Shown: piece by piece, positions 1 to 9,330 of the stretch
Position numbering within the stretch: position 1 is the stretch's first letter
How the letters are laid out: each line of letters begins with the position of its first letter
Assembly: GCA_021204845.1 (NCBI GenBank)
Contig: JAJPYT010000134.1
Coordinates: forward strand, 1 to 50,923
Source: Prevotellaceae bacterium
Lineage (GTDB): Bacteria; Bacteroidota; Bacteroidia; Bacteroidales; Bacteroidaceae
Direction of reading: 5' to 3'
DNA: 50,923 nt
The notes under the pieces: generated by a model
The model's database searches: none
Told to the model about the DNA's origin: nothing
What the model saw: the letters and a program-made list of their open reading frames with translations, nothing else
Translations under genes and position numbers: made by a program

Positions 1-85
1 TCTGGCGCTCGGACAGCCCAGCGAACGGCAAAGCCCTCATCGAAGATAAACTCTACGAAGCTCATTTTGACACACCCCCACTATG
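1..85 (-). repeat. Nested-hairpin MITE-like repeat, copy E1 (partial)
   Basis: This is one end of a dispersed repeat whose other copies are at 15266-15502, 27185-27491, 48892-49253 and 49254-49548. Its terminus CATTTTGACACACC (63-76) is the reverse complement of the GGTGTGTCAAAATG end of the other copies. The whole stretch is nearly identical to the reverse complement of 27185-27265, so this copy lies in the opposite orientation and runs off the left edge. It sits just downstream of the last cobamide gene in the window. Confidence 0.75.
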
Positions 86-91
86 GTACTA

Positions 92-1060
92 TTACCTAAA
101 CTTAAGACTGAGGCAGACGAGTAAGATGGCAAGGAGCTCTGTGGCGAAACTTACCCGCAGGGAGAAGTGCAGGTCAGCCTCATCGAGAGGGCGCTCGTGG
201 ATGCCTATGTAGGGCTTGGGGCACTCCTCTCCGAAATAGCTGTGTGAGCCGCCGAAACGGCAGTCGAGCAGGGAGGCGAGAGCCGCCTCGGGCCAGCCAG
301 AGTTGGGGGAGAGGTGGCGCGGCCCTTGGCTGACTACAAAACGCCAGTGAGCCGCCAGGGAGCGGCGCTGCTGCTTGGGGAGCGAGGAAAGCCCTATGAG
401 CCAACCCACAAGGATGATGAGCAGGGCTGTCAGGCGGGCAGGGAGGTAGTTCACAACGTCGTCGAGGCGTGCGGCAAAGCAGCCGAAGAGGCGGTAACGT
501 GAGGTGCGGTAGCCTATCATGGAGTCGAGCGTGTTCACCATCTTGTAAGCCAACATGCCAGGAACGCCAAGGAGGGCGAGCCAGAAGAGGGGAGCCACTA
601 CCCCGTCGGAAAGATTCTCGGCAAGAGTCTCGAGGGCTGCGGTGCGCACCTCGTTGGCTGAGAGGGCGGCAGTGTCACGCCCCACTATGCGTGCCACACT
701 GGCACGCCCTTCGGCTAAACTGCCGCGGAGGGCGACAAAGACGGAGCGCACCTCGTGGCGCAGAGTATGGCCCGCAAGGCAGAAGAACACCACAAGCGTC
801 TGGAAAGCGAAGCAGAACGGCGGGAAAGGGCGTAACAGACGGACCAGAAGCCACGTGAGGGAGAAGACCAAGAGGACACTGAGAATGGCGAGCAAGGCAC
901 CCCGAAGCCTACGGCAAGAGCCACAATTGAGCCGCCGCTCCCACAGCGCAATCCAGCGTCCGAACCACACAATGGGGTGGGGCAGACGGGGAGGGTCGCC
1001 AAAAGCCACGTCGAGCAGCCAGCCGAGCAGCAGGGCGGAGGTCAGGGAGTAGAGAGCCAT
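92..1060 (-). CDS. cbiB: Adenosylcobinamide-phosphate synthase CbiB
   Basis: CbiB is an inner-membrane protein that attaches aminopropanol phosphate (or aminopropanol) to adenosylcobyric acid, giving adenosylcobinamide phosphate. The 322-residue length is normal for the family. The N-terminus carries the family motif around residues 13-35 (LLDVAFGDPPRLPHPIVWFG), and several hydrophobic segments follow. The EVRTAALETLAENLSDGVVAPLFW region is split here by function only: its core, ETLAENLSDGVVAPLFW near residues 143-159, is also typical. The start overlaps the end of the cobD-like gene by 19 bp, as is usual in this operon. The pairing with the decarboxylase that makes aminopropanol phosphate supports the role. 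The gene ends just before repeat E1. Confidence 0.95.
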   Translation of the reverse strand: MALYSLTSALLLGWLLDVAFGDPPRLPHPIVWFGRWIALWERRLNCGSCRRLRGALLAILSVLLVFSLTWLLVRLLRPFPPFCFAFQTLVVFFCLAGHTLRHEVRSVFVALRGSLAEGRASVARIVGRDTAALSANEVRTAALETLAENLSDGVVAPLFWLALLGVPGMLAYKMVNTLDSMIGYRTSRYRLFGCFAARLDDVVNYLPARLTALLIILVGWLIGLSSLPKQQRRSLAAHWRFVVSQGPRHLSPNSGWPEAALASLLDCRFGGSHSYFGEECPKPYIGIHERPLDEADLHFSLRVSFATELLAILLVCLSLKFR

Positions 1061-2058
1061 AGGCGCAGGGCAGAGAGGAGTTCGTCGTTCTCGGAGGGGT
1101 TTTGCACGGCAATGCGGAAATGGCGGAATTCCAGACCGCTGAAATTGGAGGCGTCGCGTATGAGCAAGCCATGCCTGCGGGCAAGGTGTTCCTTAAGGCT
1201 GGCGGCGGAGCGGGCCTGTAGGCGGCAGAGCAACATGTGGCTGTCGGAGGGGTAAACCTGCCCCATGCCCCCCATGTCAGCTAACTCGGTGGCTACCCTG
1301 TGGCATTCGCTGCGTAGCAGCTCCATGGGAAGCTGATAATCAGCCTTATGGGAGAGCAGGTAAAGCCCTGCGTCCTGCGCTGGCTGGCTCACCGACCAGG
1401 GCATGCGCAACCTGCGCAAAGGAGCGAGCCGCTGGGCGCTGGCGGTGACGTAACCAAGGCGAAGACCGGGTATGCCGAAGCGCTTGGTCATGGAGTGGAG
1501 CATAAGGAGGTTTGGGAACTTTACCCCATCCGCTGGCGATAGCTGCGGCTCGAGGCTGTAAGGGGCGTAACTGGCATCGAGTACGAATAGTGTATCGGGG
1601 TGGGCGGAGAAAAGCCGCAAGAGCGAGACAATGGGAAGTACAGCGCCTGTTGGGTTGTTTGGCACGCAAAGCCACACAAGGCGGGCATCGGCAGGCAAGT
1701 TGTCGAGTGAAGAGATGTGGGTGATATGATGGTCATGGATGAGGCTGGCATCGGCATATTCGCTGAATGTAGGCTCAAGCACAGCCGAGCGGCAACCTCT
1801 GAGACTTTGCGCTATGAGATAGATAGCCTCTGTAGCTCCGCTGGTCACCATTACCTGCGAGGGCTCGATACCGAGGTCTGCGGCAAGCTGCGCCTCTAAG
1901 CGAGAGGGAGCTGCCTCTGGATAGTGCGCCACACGGGGCAGACAGTTAGAGAGGTGGGCAAACAACCCATTGTGGGTGAAGTGGGCGTATACGTTGGAGC
2001 TGAAGTTGACGCTTATGCCGCCGTATTGCTGAATGTCATCACCGTGTCCCTTAATCAT
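1042..2058 (-). CDS. cobD: Threonine-phosphate decarboxylase, CobD type (PLP aminotransferase fold)
   Basis: This is a 338-residue class I/II PLP enzyme related to histidinol-phosphate aminotransferase. Visible features are the N-terminal NFSSNVY segment, SGATEAIYL near residues 73-81, the VPNNPTG motif at 132-138, and the Schiff-base lysine in HSMTKRFGIPGLRLGY (K192). The CobD branch makes (R)-1-aminopropan-2-ol phosphate, which the adjacent CbiB uses. The sequence alone does not exclude a histidinol-phosphate aminotransferase activity. The position between cbiP and cbiB, overlapping both, makes the cobamide role much more likely. Its start overlaps the end of cbiP by 8 bp. Confidence 0.88.
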   Translation of the reverse strand: MIKGHGDDIQQYGGISVNFSSNVYAHFTHNGLFAHLSNCLPRVAHYPEAAPSRLEAQLAADLGIEPSQVMVTSGATEAIYLIAQSLRGCRSAVLEPTFSEYADASLIHDHHITHISSLDNLPADARLVWLCVPNNPTGAVLPIVSLLRLFSAHPDTLFVLDASYAPYSLEPQLSPADGVKFPNLLMLHSMTKRFGIPGLRLGYVTASAQRLAPLRRLRMPWSVSQPAQDAGLYLLSHKADYQLPMELLRSECHRVATELADMGGMGQVYPSDSHMLLCRLQARSAASLKEHLARRHGLLIRDASNFSGLEFRHFRIAVQNPSENDELLSALRLWLSTP

Positions 2059-3514
2059 GGCTCTCCAATATTTTGTAAATCAGTCCTATATCCACATGGT
2101 GCCGCACATGGTTGGCAAGCAGGTCATACTGCCTTTGGCTGAACTCCTCGGCTGAAAGTGTCTCTCCCGCTCCCCTGCCAAAGGGGGAGAGCAGATAGTC
2201 GCGCACGGAGGCGTTGTCGAAAAAGCCGTGGATGTAGGTGCCTATGCAATTGCCTTGCTCTATGACGGTTAGCTCCTCTGACCCTGCCTGCCGAGCGGAA
2301 GAGATGGTCTCTCCCTGGTGTATCTCATAGCCCTCGCAGCGTGAGCCGTGGAAGAGGAACTCAACCTGCCGGGTGGTCTTCTCCTGCCGCATGGTTGTGG
2401 ATATTGGCAGTATGCCCAAGCCTGGCAACAAGGGAATGCTCCCCTCTATGCCCAACGGGTCGCCCACCGTTTGCCCCAACATCTGGAAGCCGCCGCACAC
2501 GCCCACTATGGGCTTCCCTGCCTCGTGCCTGGCGAGCACCGCCTCAGCCAGCCCCTCGCGCCTCAGATGGAGCAAGTCGTCCATGGTAGCCTTTGTGCCA
2601 GGCAGGATGAGCAGGTCAGCCTCAGCCACCTCCTGCGGGTCGCGGGTATAGTAGAGGCACACGCGGGGGTCACGCTCCAGCGCCCCAAAGTCTGTGAAGT
2701 TGCTGATGTGTCGTAGCAGCAGCACCGCCACGTTAACCTTGTCCTGCGAACCTTTCCGTCGCTTGCGGGCGAGCTCCACGCTGTCCTCCTCGTCGATGAG
2801 TATATCGGGGGAATAAGGCACCACACCGAGTACTGGCACTCGGCAAAGTTTCTCTATCATGGCTCTGCCTTGCTCGAAGAGTCGCAGGTCGCCACGGAAC
2901 TTATTGATTATGATACCCTTTATACGCTGGCGGTCTTCGGGAGTCTGAAGCATTACGCTGCCGTAGCACGAGGCAAAAACGCCTCCCCGGTCGATATCCG
3001 CCACCAGCACGACAGCGGCATCAGCCAGCCTTGCCATGGGCATATTCGCAAGGTCGGAATCACGAAGATTGAGTTCCGATACACTACCCGCACCCTCCAA
3101 GACTATTGGGTTATAGCGCCTTGCCAGTCTCTCAAAGGCACTGGCTGCCGCCTCTCTAAGCTCAGCCCTGCCCTGGGAGCGGAAGTAATCGTAGGCGCTG
3201 CGGTTACCTATGGGTTTCCCGTTTAGCACCACTTGTGTGGTGTGCTCCGAGTTAGGTTTAAGCAGCACGGGGTTCATGTCAGAGTGCGGCTCCAGACGAC
3301 AAGCTTCCGCCTGTGTGGCCTGTGCCCTGCCTATCTCCAGTCCCTCACGGGTGGCAAAGGAGTTGAGCGCCATGTTCTGTGCCTTGAAGGGTGCAGGATG
3401 CAGTCCGTCTTGCAGAAAGATACGGCAGAGGGCGGTACATAGCACACTCTTGCCCACGTCGCTGCCCGTGCCGACGAGCATTAGAGGACGAAGTCTCTTT
3501 TCACTATTTGCCAT
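2051..3514 (-). CDS. cbiP: Cobyric acid synthase CbiP/CobQ
   Basis: CbiP is a glutamine-dependent amidotransferase that adds four amide groups to adenosylcobyrinic acid a,c-diamide, giving cobyric acid. The 487-residue length matches the family. The N-terminal dethiobiotin-synthetase-like domain shows VGTGSDVGKSVL (P-loop, about residues 14-25) and FKAQNMALNSFAT. The C-terminal class I glutaminase domain shows the nucleophile elbow GVCGGFQMLGQ and the late histidine in GTYIHGFFDN. The start overlaps the 3' end of cbiA by 34 bp, so the two are probably translationally coupled. Neighbours on both sides belong to the same pathway. Confidence 0.97.
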   Translation of the reverse strand: MANSEKRLRPLMLVGTGSDVGKSVLCTALCRIFLQDGLHPAPFKAQNMALNSFATREGLEIGRAQATQAEACRLEPHSDMNPVLLKPNSEHTTQVVLNGKPIGNRSAYDYFRSQGRAELREAAASAFERLARRYNPIVLEGAGSVSELNLRDSDLANMPMARLADAAVVLVADIDRGGVFASCYGSVMLQTPEDRQRIKGIIINKFRGDLRLFEQGRAMIEKLCRVPVLGVVPYSPDILIDEEDSVELARKRRKGSQDKVNVAVLLLRHISNFTDFGALERDPRVCLYYTRDPQEVAEADLLILPGTKATMDDLLHLRREGLAEAVLARHEAGKPIVGVCGGFQMLGQTVGDPLGIEGSIPLLPGLGILPISTTMRQEKTTRQVEFLFHGSRCEGYEIHQGETISSARQAGSEELTVIEQGNCIGTYIHGFFDNASVRDYLLSPFGRGAGETLSAEEFSQRQYDLLANHVRHHVDIGLIYKILESHD

Positions 3515-4842
3515 AATTCTTCAATGTCTTTATCTGCCCAATACCAGTGGGTGTAGCCACCTATAACATTACGGTAGAGGAACAATTCGGTGTCTGCCGG
3601 CTCACCCAACGCGTTGTTTTGTATGCGAAGGGTTCTTATCCCCTCCGCTGGCTCGTGCGGGAGTAGGGTGGAGTAGTGGAACTCATGCCCGCTGAAGGTC
3701 TGTCCGAGAACCCTCATCTGGCGATAACCGAGGTGTAGACGGGCATCCTGCATGGTAGCCTCCATGGGGAAAACACTAACAAGCGGCTGGCGATCTATGC
3801 TCTTGCAAAGATACATAAAGCCGCCGCACTCGGCAAAAATATAGCCCCCGTTGTGCGCGAAGTCGGCAATCTGGTGGCGCATTTCCGTATTGGCAGAGAG
3901 TTCCTTGGCGAATAATTCAGGATAGCCCCCAGGCAAGTAGAGCAAGTCGCAGGGCGAGGGCAACAGCCTGTCGTGCAGGGGCGAGAAGAACCGCACAGTG
4001 CCTAAGCGGCGGAGCGAGTCTATGTTGGCGCGGTATATGAAATTGAAAGCCTCATCGTGAGCTATCAGTATGTTAATATTTGGCTTCGTTGTCCCTGCTT
4101 GCCGCTCAGGGTAATGGGCAAGTTTGCTCTCCTCTTGCCTGGGGCTGAATGCCTTAAGTAAGGAGTCGAGGTCTATATGCCGTTCCGCTTCTTCGGCAGC
4201 TATGCTGACTATTCTATCAAGAGCCTCCCCTCCGTCGAGGGCGAGACCAAGGTGACGGTCTTCAATCGTAAGACGCTTATCCCGAGGCAGATAACCATAG
4301 CATTGTATCCCACTGTCGGCACAGGCTTGGCGCAGGAGAGAGTAATGGTGCGCGGAGCCCACATTGTTAAAGATGACTCCCGCGATATGCGGCTCTTTGC
4401 GGAAAGTGGCAAAGCCATGAATGAGAGGTGCGGCACTGTATGCCACGGCACGCGCGTCAACCACCAGAATCACTGGCATTTGCAGCAACGAGGCAATGGA
4501 GGCGGCGCTGCCCTGGTCGCGCTCCCAGCCGTCGTAGAGACCCATGGCGCCCTCCGCAATGCACACATCAGCCCCTGCGCCATAGCGTAGAAACGCCTCC
4601 CGCACATGCCATGGCGAGGCGAGAAAGGTATCGAGATTAACGCTAACATTGCCAGCAGCCAGCAGATGGAGCTGGGGGTCTATATAGTCTGGTCCGCACT
4701 TAAAGGGTTGCACGCGCAGCCCCCTTAGCTTGAAGGCACGCAGCAGGGCAGCGGTTACGGTGCTCTTCCCGCAGTGTGAGGTAGGGGCGGCAATCATGAA
4801 TGCCACGTGGCGGTCTATGTCTCTGTTATCCCTCTTGTTCAT
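3481..4842 (-). CDS. cbiA: Cobyrinic acid a,c-diamide synthase CbiA
   Basis: CbiA amidates the a and c carboxylates of cob(II)yrinic acid using glutamine and ATP. The protein has 453 residues, which is normal. It has an ATP-binding domain with IAAPTSHCGKSTVTAAL near residues 18-34 and CGPDYIDPQLH. The C-terminal class I glutaminase domain has IFAECGGFMYL, with the catalytic cysteine, and YTHWYWAD near the end. The start overlaps the end of the BtuC permease gene by 4 bp. CbiA and CbiP adjacent in one operon is the standard arrangement for the amidation steps. Confidence 0.97.
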   Translation of the reverse strand: MNKRDNRDIDRHVAFMIAAPTSHCGKSTVTAALLRAFKLRGLRVQPFKCGPDYIDPQLHLLAAGNVSVNLDTFLASPWHVREAFLRYGAGADVCIAEGAMGLYDGWERDQGSAASIASLLQMPVILVVDARAVAYSAAPLIHGFATFRKEPHIAGVIFNNVGSAHHYSLLRQACADSGIQCYGYLPRDKRLTIEDRHLGLALDGGEALDRIVSIAAEEAERHIDLDSLLKAFSPRQEESKLAHYPERQAGTTKPNINILIAHDEAFNFIYRANIDSLRRLGTVRFFSPLHDRLLPSPCDLLYLPGGYPELFAKELSANTEMRHQIADFAHNGGYIFAECGGFMYLCKSIDRQPLVSVFPMEATMQDARLHLGYRQMRVLGQTFSGHEFHYSTLLPHEPAEGIRTLRIQNNALGEPADTELFLYRNVIGGYTHWYWADKDIEELWQIVKRDFVL

Positions 4843-5852
4843 CTCTTTTTCTTTAGTATTACCCTCAACGCCACAGGCGCGCCCACGAGTGCGGTTACTG
4901 AATTGACTGGCAGAGCTCCCTCACAGCCTGGCAAGCGTGCCAGCAGGTTGCACACCAGCGCCAAGAGAGCCCCGCAGACGGCGGTTGCGGGCAGTAGTAG
5001 GCGGTGGTCGGCGGTATGGAAGAGGGCACGGCATATATGAGGCACAGCCAAGCCCAAGAACATCACGGGTCCACAATAGGCAGTGCAGATGGCGGTCATA
5101 GCCCCCGAGGAGCAGATAACCAGCATGCGCGCACGGTCTACGTCGAGCCCCAAATTACGGGCGTAACTCTCGCCCATGAGTAGTATATTGAGCGGCTTCA
5201 CGAGTAATAGGGAGAGGGGCAGCAATAGTGCCATGAGGGAGGCAAATACCCAAACCTGCCCGCCAGTTACTCTGGAGAACGAGCCCAAGCCCCATATAAC
5301 GTATGCATGAACGTCCTCCTCGGTGGAGAAATACTTCAGCACACCCGTTATGGCAGAAGCGATATAGCCCAGCAGCACGCCCACAATGAGCAGGGTCACG
5401 GGGTTGTTCAACTTACTGGACAGCACCACTATCAAGCCCATAGCCGCGAGCGCCCCCACGATTGCAGCCACCGTGAGGGCAGTGTTGCCTAACAGCCCGA
5501 AGCCCGAGAGCAAGCCAAAGCCGAGAGAGCCACTGAGCAGCACCAACAGAGCCACACCCAGTGAGGCGGCAGAACTTATACCCAACACCGAGGGTCCCGC
5601 AAGAGGGTTGTGGAAGACGGTCTGCATCTCCAGTCCAGCGACAGCCAGCCCGGCACCGCAGCAGACGGCGGTAATGGCTTGTGGCAGACGGGTCATAAGC
5701 ACTATCTGGCGGCTCACCTCGTCCGCCTCCTGCCCCGAAAGGATATGGAACACGTCGGGGAGACTGACATATACCGAGCCCACCGCTATGTTAAGCAACA
5801 TCAGCAGCGGCACACACAGGGCAAGGAGAGTTATTAGTCCGCTTGTTCGCAT
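4839..5852 (-). CDS. btuC: Cobalamin/iron-type ABC transporter permease (BtuC/FecCD family)
   Basis: This is a 337-residue inner-membrane permease with about nine or ten hydrophobic segments. It carries FecCD family hallmarks: GAGLAVAGLEMQTVFHNPLAGPSVLGISS near residues 62-90 (core LAGPSVLGISSAASLGVAL) and a C-terminal VPHICR segment that would contact the ATPase. The operon holds the BtuF-like binding lipoprotein and two TonB-dependent receptors and is under a B12 riboswitch, so cobamide or cobinamide is the likely substrate. No ABC ATPase (BtuD) gene is in the window, so the ATPase must be encoded elsewhere or further left. It overlaps cbiA by 4 bp and the cbiJ-cbiD gene by 19 bp. Confidence 0.9.
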   Translation of the reverse strand: MRTSGLITLLALCVPLLMLLNIAVGSVYVSLPDVFHILSGQEADEVSRQIVLMTRLPQAITAVCCGAGLAVAGLEMQTVFHNPLAGPSVLGISSAASLGVALLVLLSGSLGFGLLSGFGLLGNTALTVAAIVGALAAMGLIVVLSSKLNNPVTLLIVGVLLGYIASAITGVLKYFSTEEDVHAYVIWGLGSFSRVTGGQVWVFASLMALLLPLSLLLVKPLNILLMGESYARNLGLDVDRARMLVICSSGAMTAICTAYCGPVMFLGLAVPHICRALFHTADHRLLLPATAVCGALLALVCNLLARLPGCEGALPVNSVTALVGAPVALRVILKKKR

Positions 5853-7567
5853 ACCAGCATTATTTCGAGTTCACCAGAGGGGTAGACACTGCGGCAGTGG
5901 CGGAGGCAGAGTTCCTTTATCCTTTCAAAGAAGGCAGGGGGCATGCACTGCCACAGCTCACGGGCGAAGTTGACGGAAGGGGCTTCCGTGCCGCACTCCC
6001 GCGCCACACGGCTCACGAGGTCCATGTCTATCGAGGAGGATTTGGAGTGAGTGTCCAGATTCCCTGCCGCCAGTTTCACCGCTTTCCCTATCATCAGCCC
6101 CACCACAACTCTCTGGAAGCAGCCCATGGAATATGCCGCCTTCAGGGCTTCCCCAATGAGATTGACGCAGTGTATGCAACGCAGTCCGAGCTCACGTGCC
6201 ACGGCATCCTCGCTCCTCTTGCCAGAGACGAAGGCTATCTCCTTACAGCCCACCGCCTCTGCCACTTCCAGTTCTCGCCGCAGGCTTAGTATGAATGCCT
6301 CGTTGCTCAGGGGATTCACTATGCCCGACGTGCCTACTATGCTTATGCCGCCCACCACGCCCAGTCGGGGGTTGAAGGTGCGTTTGGCAAGTTCAGCGCC
6401 GCCCTCCACGCCTATCGTTACATCCGCCCCACGGTTGGTCAGGGAGCGTATCTCACTCATTATCATCTGTCGCGGCACTATGTTTATGGCTGGCTCACCC
6501 ACTGGTATGCGTAGGCCTGGCAAGGTCACAAGCCCCACTCCCTCGCCTTGCAGGAAGTGTATCTCCCCATCGTCACGCAACCTCACCTCCGCCCACACCC
6601 TACAGCCGCGGGTCACATCCGGGTCGTCGCTGTAGCCTTTCACCACGGTAGCCCTGCCCCTTGCGTCCATCTCTACGGAAAGTGCCACGCTCTCCCCGTC
6701 TGGCAGGCTGATGGTCACGCATTCTGGTTGGCTGCCGTCCATGAGATGTATCAGGGCTGCTTTCGTGGCTGCTGTGGCGCAAGAGCCTGTGGTAAGTCCT
6801 GTCCTTAGGGGAAAGAAGTCTGGCACCTTGCGCTCAATGGCAAGCCGCAGACTGTGCCTTCCGCAGGCATACGTCCAATGCTCTGGCAATTGTGGACGGC
6901 GTATGACAAACAGTTGTATTCCCAAGTGTCTTGCCGCCTCTGCCTTCTCCTGGAATCCCCCACTTAGTCCGCTCTCTTTCGTGAGTACCGCGTCGCAGCC
7001 CACTTCCTTCATTGTCTGTATCTCCTCTTCCCGTTGTCGCAGCCGCAGGTCGTCGTTATAAAAGAGCAGCCTCTCCATGGGGAAGCCCGACTCTCGTGCT
7101 AAGGCTATGCTCTCCTCGCGTCTCAGTATGCGGAACACCGTGGGGTTCTCTTTCCAGTAAGGGGCAAGCCTCTCTATGCTGTTCGCCCCGCAGAGGCATA
7201 GCAGGAGCTTGGGCTTCCTTGCGAGCAACAGCCGCATAGCGTCCTCGTAGTCCTTGCAGTAGGTAGCCCCGTCCACGTCGGGAGGGAAGGTCCGCTGAAG
7301 GCGCACGACAGGGATATCTAGCCCTGCGACGGCGTTGTGCAGACCCATGGCGAAGGGGTGGGCGGCGTTCACTATGCAGCGCACCCCCTCATTGTCGCAG
7401 AAGCGCCTTATCGCGTCCCCGTCCATCGCTCCGCTAAGGTGTATGCCATGCCTCATCGGCACATTGTCGGCTTGCCCCTTGGTAGAATACCAGAAGGGCT
7501 TCCCTGCCAGGTCACACACCTCTGCCGCCAAGCGACCCTCTGTAGTGCCGCCAAATATAAGTATCAT
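5834..7567 (-). CDS. cbiJD: CbiJ-CbiD fusion: cobalt-precorrin-6A reductase and cobalt-precorrin-5B C1-methyltransferase
   Basis: This is a two-domain enzyme of 577 residues. Residues 1 to about 245 are CbiJ/CobK-like: the start MILIFGGTTEGRLAAEV is a nucleotide-binding motif, and VNAAHPFA near 67-74 is typical. From about residue 252 the CbiD domain starts with FFPLRTGLTTGSCATAATKA, followed by DPDVTRGCRVWAEV and the GITTNRGAD-like LTNRGADVTIGVEGG. CbiD methylates C1 after ring contraction, and CbiJ reduces the ring with NAD(P)H. The two steps lie next to or near each other in the pathway, so the fusion makes chemical sense. The gene overlaps its upstream neighbour by 4 bp. Confidence 0.95.
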   Translation of the reverse strand: MILIFGGTTEGRLAAEVCDLAGKPFWYSTKGQADNVPMRHGIHLSGAMDGDAIRRFCDNEGVRCIVNAAHPFAMGLHNAVAGLDIPVVRLQRTFPPDVDGATYCKDYEDAMRLLLARKPKLLLCLCGANSIERLAPYWKENPTVFRILRREESIALARESGFPMERLLFYNDDLRLRQREEEIQTMKEVGCDAVLTKESGLSGGFQEKAEAARHLGIQLFVIRRPQLPEHWTYACGRHSLRLAIERKVPDFFPLRTGLTTGSCATAATKAALIHLMDGSQPECVTISLPDGESVALSVEMDARGRATVVKGYSDDPDVTRGCRVWAEVRLRDDGEIHFLQGEGVGLVTLPGLRIPVGEPAINIVPRQMIMSEIRSLTNRGADVTIGVEGGAELAKRTFNPRLGVVGGISIVGTSGIVNPLSNEAFILSLRRELEVAEAVGCKEIAFVSGKRSEDAVARELGLRCIHCVNLIGEALKAAYSMGCFQRVVVGLMIGKAVKLAAGNLDTHSKSSSIDMDLVSRVARECGTEAPSVNFARELWQCMPPAFFERIKELCLRHCRSVYPSGELEIMLVCEQAD

Positions 7568-9330
7568 CCCTCGCCCTCTCCTTTCCTGAACAGATGAGTG
7601 AAACTGCTGTCGTAGAGGCGGCTCTCGCCTTTGCGGCTGCCCACAGCCTCGCCCACCACTATCATGGCGGTGAGCCTTATGGAGGCGGAGCGCATGGTCT
7701 CTGCCAGTTGGTCAAGGCGGCAACGGTATATGCGCTGGTCGGGGTGCGTTACCTTGTGGCAGATGGCTACTGGTGTGTCCGCCGGATAGCCTCCTTTCAT
7801 GAGGCTCTCCTGCACCTCGTCCGCCAGGCTGGCGGAGAGGAATATGCACATGGAAGCCCCATGCCGTGCAAGGCTCTCCAGCCGTTCCGTGGTCGGCACT
7901 GGCGTGCGCCCTTCCCCTCTGGTCAATATCACTGTCTGTGTGCCCCCGGGGATAGTGAGTTCACTGGCGAGAGCCGCTGCCGCTGCCTGGAAGCTGCTTA
8001 TGCCGGGTGTAACGCGGTAACTGACACCTAACGCGTCGAAGCGTGCCATCTGCTCTGCTATCGCGCCATAGAGACAGGGGTCTCCGGTGTGCAGGCGTAC
8101 CACCAGCTTGCCCCGGTCGTAATAGTCAAGCATGAGAGCCACCTGCTCGTCCAGGCTCATGGGAGCGGAACTTTTCACCACCGCCCCCTCCTTAGCGCAG
8201 GCTGTCAGCTCACGTGGCACGAGACTGCCGGCATAGAGTATGAGGTCTGCTTGCCCAAGCAGTCTCCGTCCCCTTACGCTAACGAGGTCGGGGTCTCCAG
8301 GACCGGCACCCACTATTTCCACCTGCCCGCCTTGTTCCCGTTCTCGGCAGAGGGCGAATGTGTAATGAGAAGTTCTAAGGCAGCCCTTTCTCTTCGGCAC
8401 TACCATTGCGCCACCCTTGCAGCTAAGCAATGCGGCAGCCTCAGCCACACTGGAGCTACCCACCGTGTCCAACACCTTCTCGCTTGGGTTCGGCACCTCC
8501 ACCGCAGCCAGTTCCTCCGCGCTGTATGTCTTCACCTCCGCCCATGGCAGCGTATTATGGAGTTCCGCCAGCAATGGCTCGTCCTTCTTCAGGCAGATAG
8601 TGCCGATGTCGGCGATTGACTGCGGGGCGTAGCCGCTTTCCTCTACCTCATGCAATAGCCCCATAGCCGCCTCACGCGGGGCGAGCCTCTGGCACCCTAT
8701 GCCGAGATGGAGCGAGCGCGGGCAATATTGCAGGGTAGGGATGCCGCAGGGAGAGTAGAGGCGGCATGAGATGATTATCAGCAGTTTATACGCCATCCCC
8801 TCCTCCTTGGTCATTCGCAGGAAATCATTATACCCATGGAATACTGCCACGTGCCCGGGGCAGCTTTGTTCCATCCGTTCGGTATTTCGGTCACTATGCT
8901 CAAGGACAAGGGCAGTCTGTTCGCCTCCCACAAAGAGAGCTATCATCCTGTTCATATCCTCGTTAGTGACAGGGCGCATACCCCATCCGCTCTCGCGGGC
9001 CAGTGTGTCAAGCGCCCAGAGGTGGAGATTATCACTTTGTGTGGTCACTACCGCCTCTCCTCCAGTCACATGGGCTATTCGTCTTGCCAAGTCATTGGCT
9101 CTCCCGACATGGCCGCCCACTACAGGTATCACGTACCTGCCGCCACTATCCACACACACCACCGCCTGTCCGCTGTGCTTGTCCGCCAGCGAGGGCAGTA
9201 TCTTCCTCACGCAAATGCCCAATGCCCCCACGAAAACCAAGGCATCGCCATCCCACTCCTCACCCAACTCACGCCTTATGCTGTGGCACAATGCGCGCCC
9301 TCTCTCGTTAACACTCTCGTACCTTATCAT
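7564..9330 (-). CDS. cbiGF: CbiG-CbiF fusion: cobalt-precorrin-5A hydrolase and cobalt-precorrin-4 C11-methyltransferase
   Basis: This is a 588-residue bifunctional protein. Residues 1 to about 335 are CbiG: FVGALGICVRKILP near 33-46, VVGGHVGRANDLARRIA near 70-86, and a C-terminal part with GIGCQR and TVGSSSVAEAAAL. From about residue 337 a tetrapyrrole methylase begins with VEIVGAGPGDPDLVSVRGRR and continues with GDPCLYGAIAEQ and the PGISSFQAAAAAL motif that identifies CbiF/CobM. CbiF methylates C11 and CbiG opens the delta-lactone of the next intermediate, so the fused activities are consecutive. Four-bp overlaps on both sides indicate tight coupling. Confidence 0.95.
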   Translation of the reverse strand: MIRYESVNERGRALCHSIRRELGEEWDGDALVFVGALGICVRKILPSLADKHSGQAVVCVDSGGRYVIPVVGGHVGRANDLARRIAHVTGGEAVVTTQSDNLHLWALDTLARESGWGMRPVTNEDMNRMIALFVGGEQTALVLEHSDRNTERMEQSCPGHVAVFHGYNDFLRMTKEEGMAYKLLIIISCRLYSPCGIPTLQYCPRSLHLGIGCQRLAPREAAMGLLHEVEESGYAPQSIADIGTICLKKDEPLLAELHNTLPWAEVKTYSAEELAAVEVPNPSEKVLDTVGSSSVAEAAALLSCKGGAMVVPKRKGCLRTSHYTFALCREREQGGQVEIVGAGPGDPDLVSVRGRRLLGQADLILYAGSLVPRELTACAKEGAVVKSSAPMSLDEQVALMLDYYDRGKLVVRLHTGDPCLYGAIAEQMARFDALGVSYRVTPGISSFQAAAAALASELTIPGGTQTVILTRGEGRTPVPTTERLESLARHGASMCIFLSASLADEVQESLMKGGYPADTPVAICHKVTHPDQRIYRCRLDQLAETMRSASIRLTAMIVVGEAVGSRKGESRLYDSSFTHLFRKGEGEG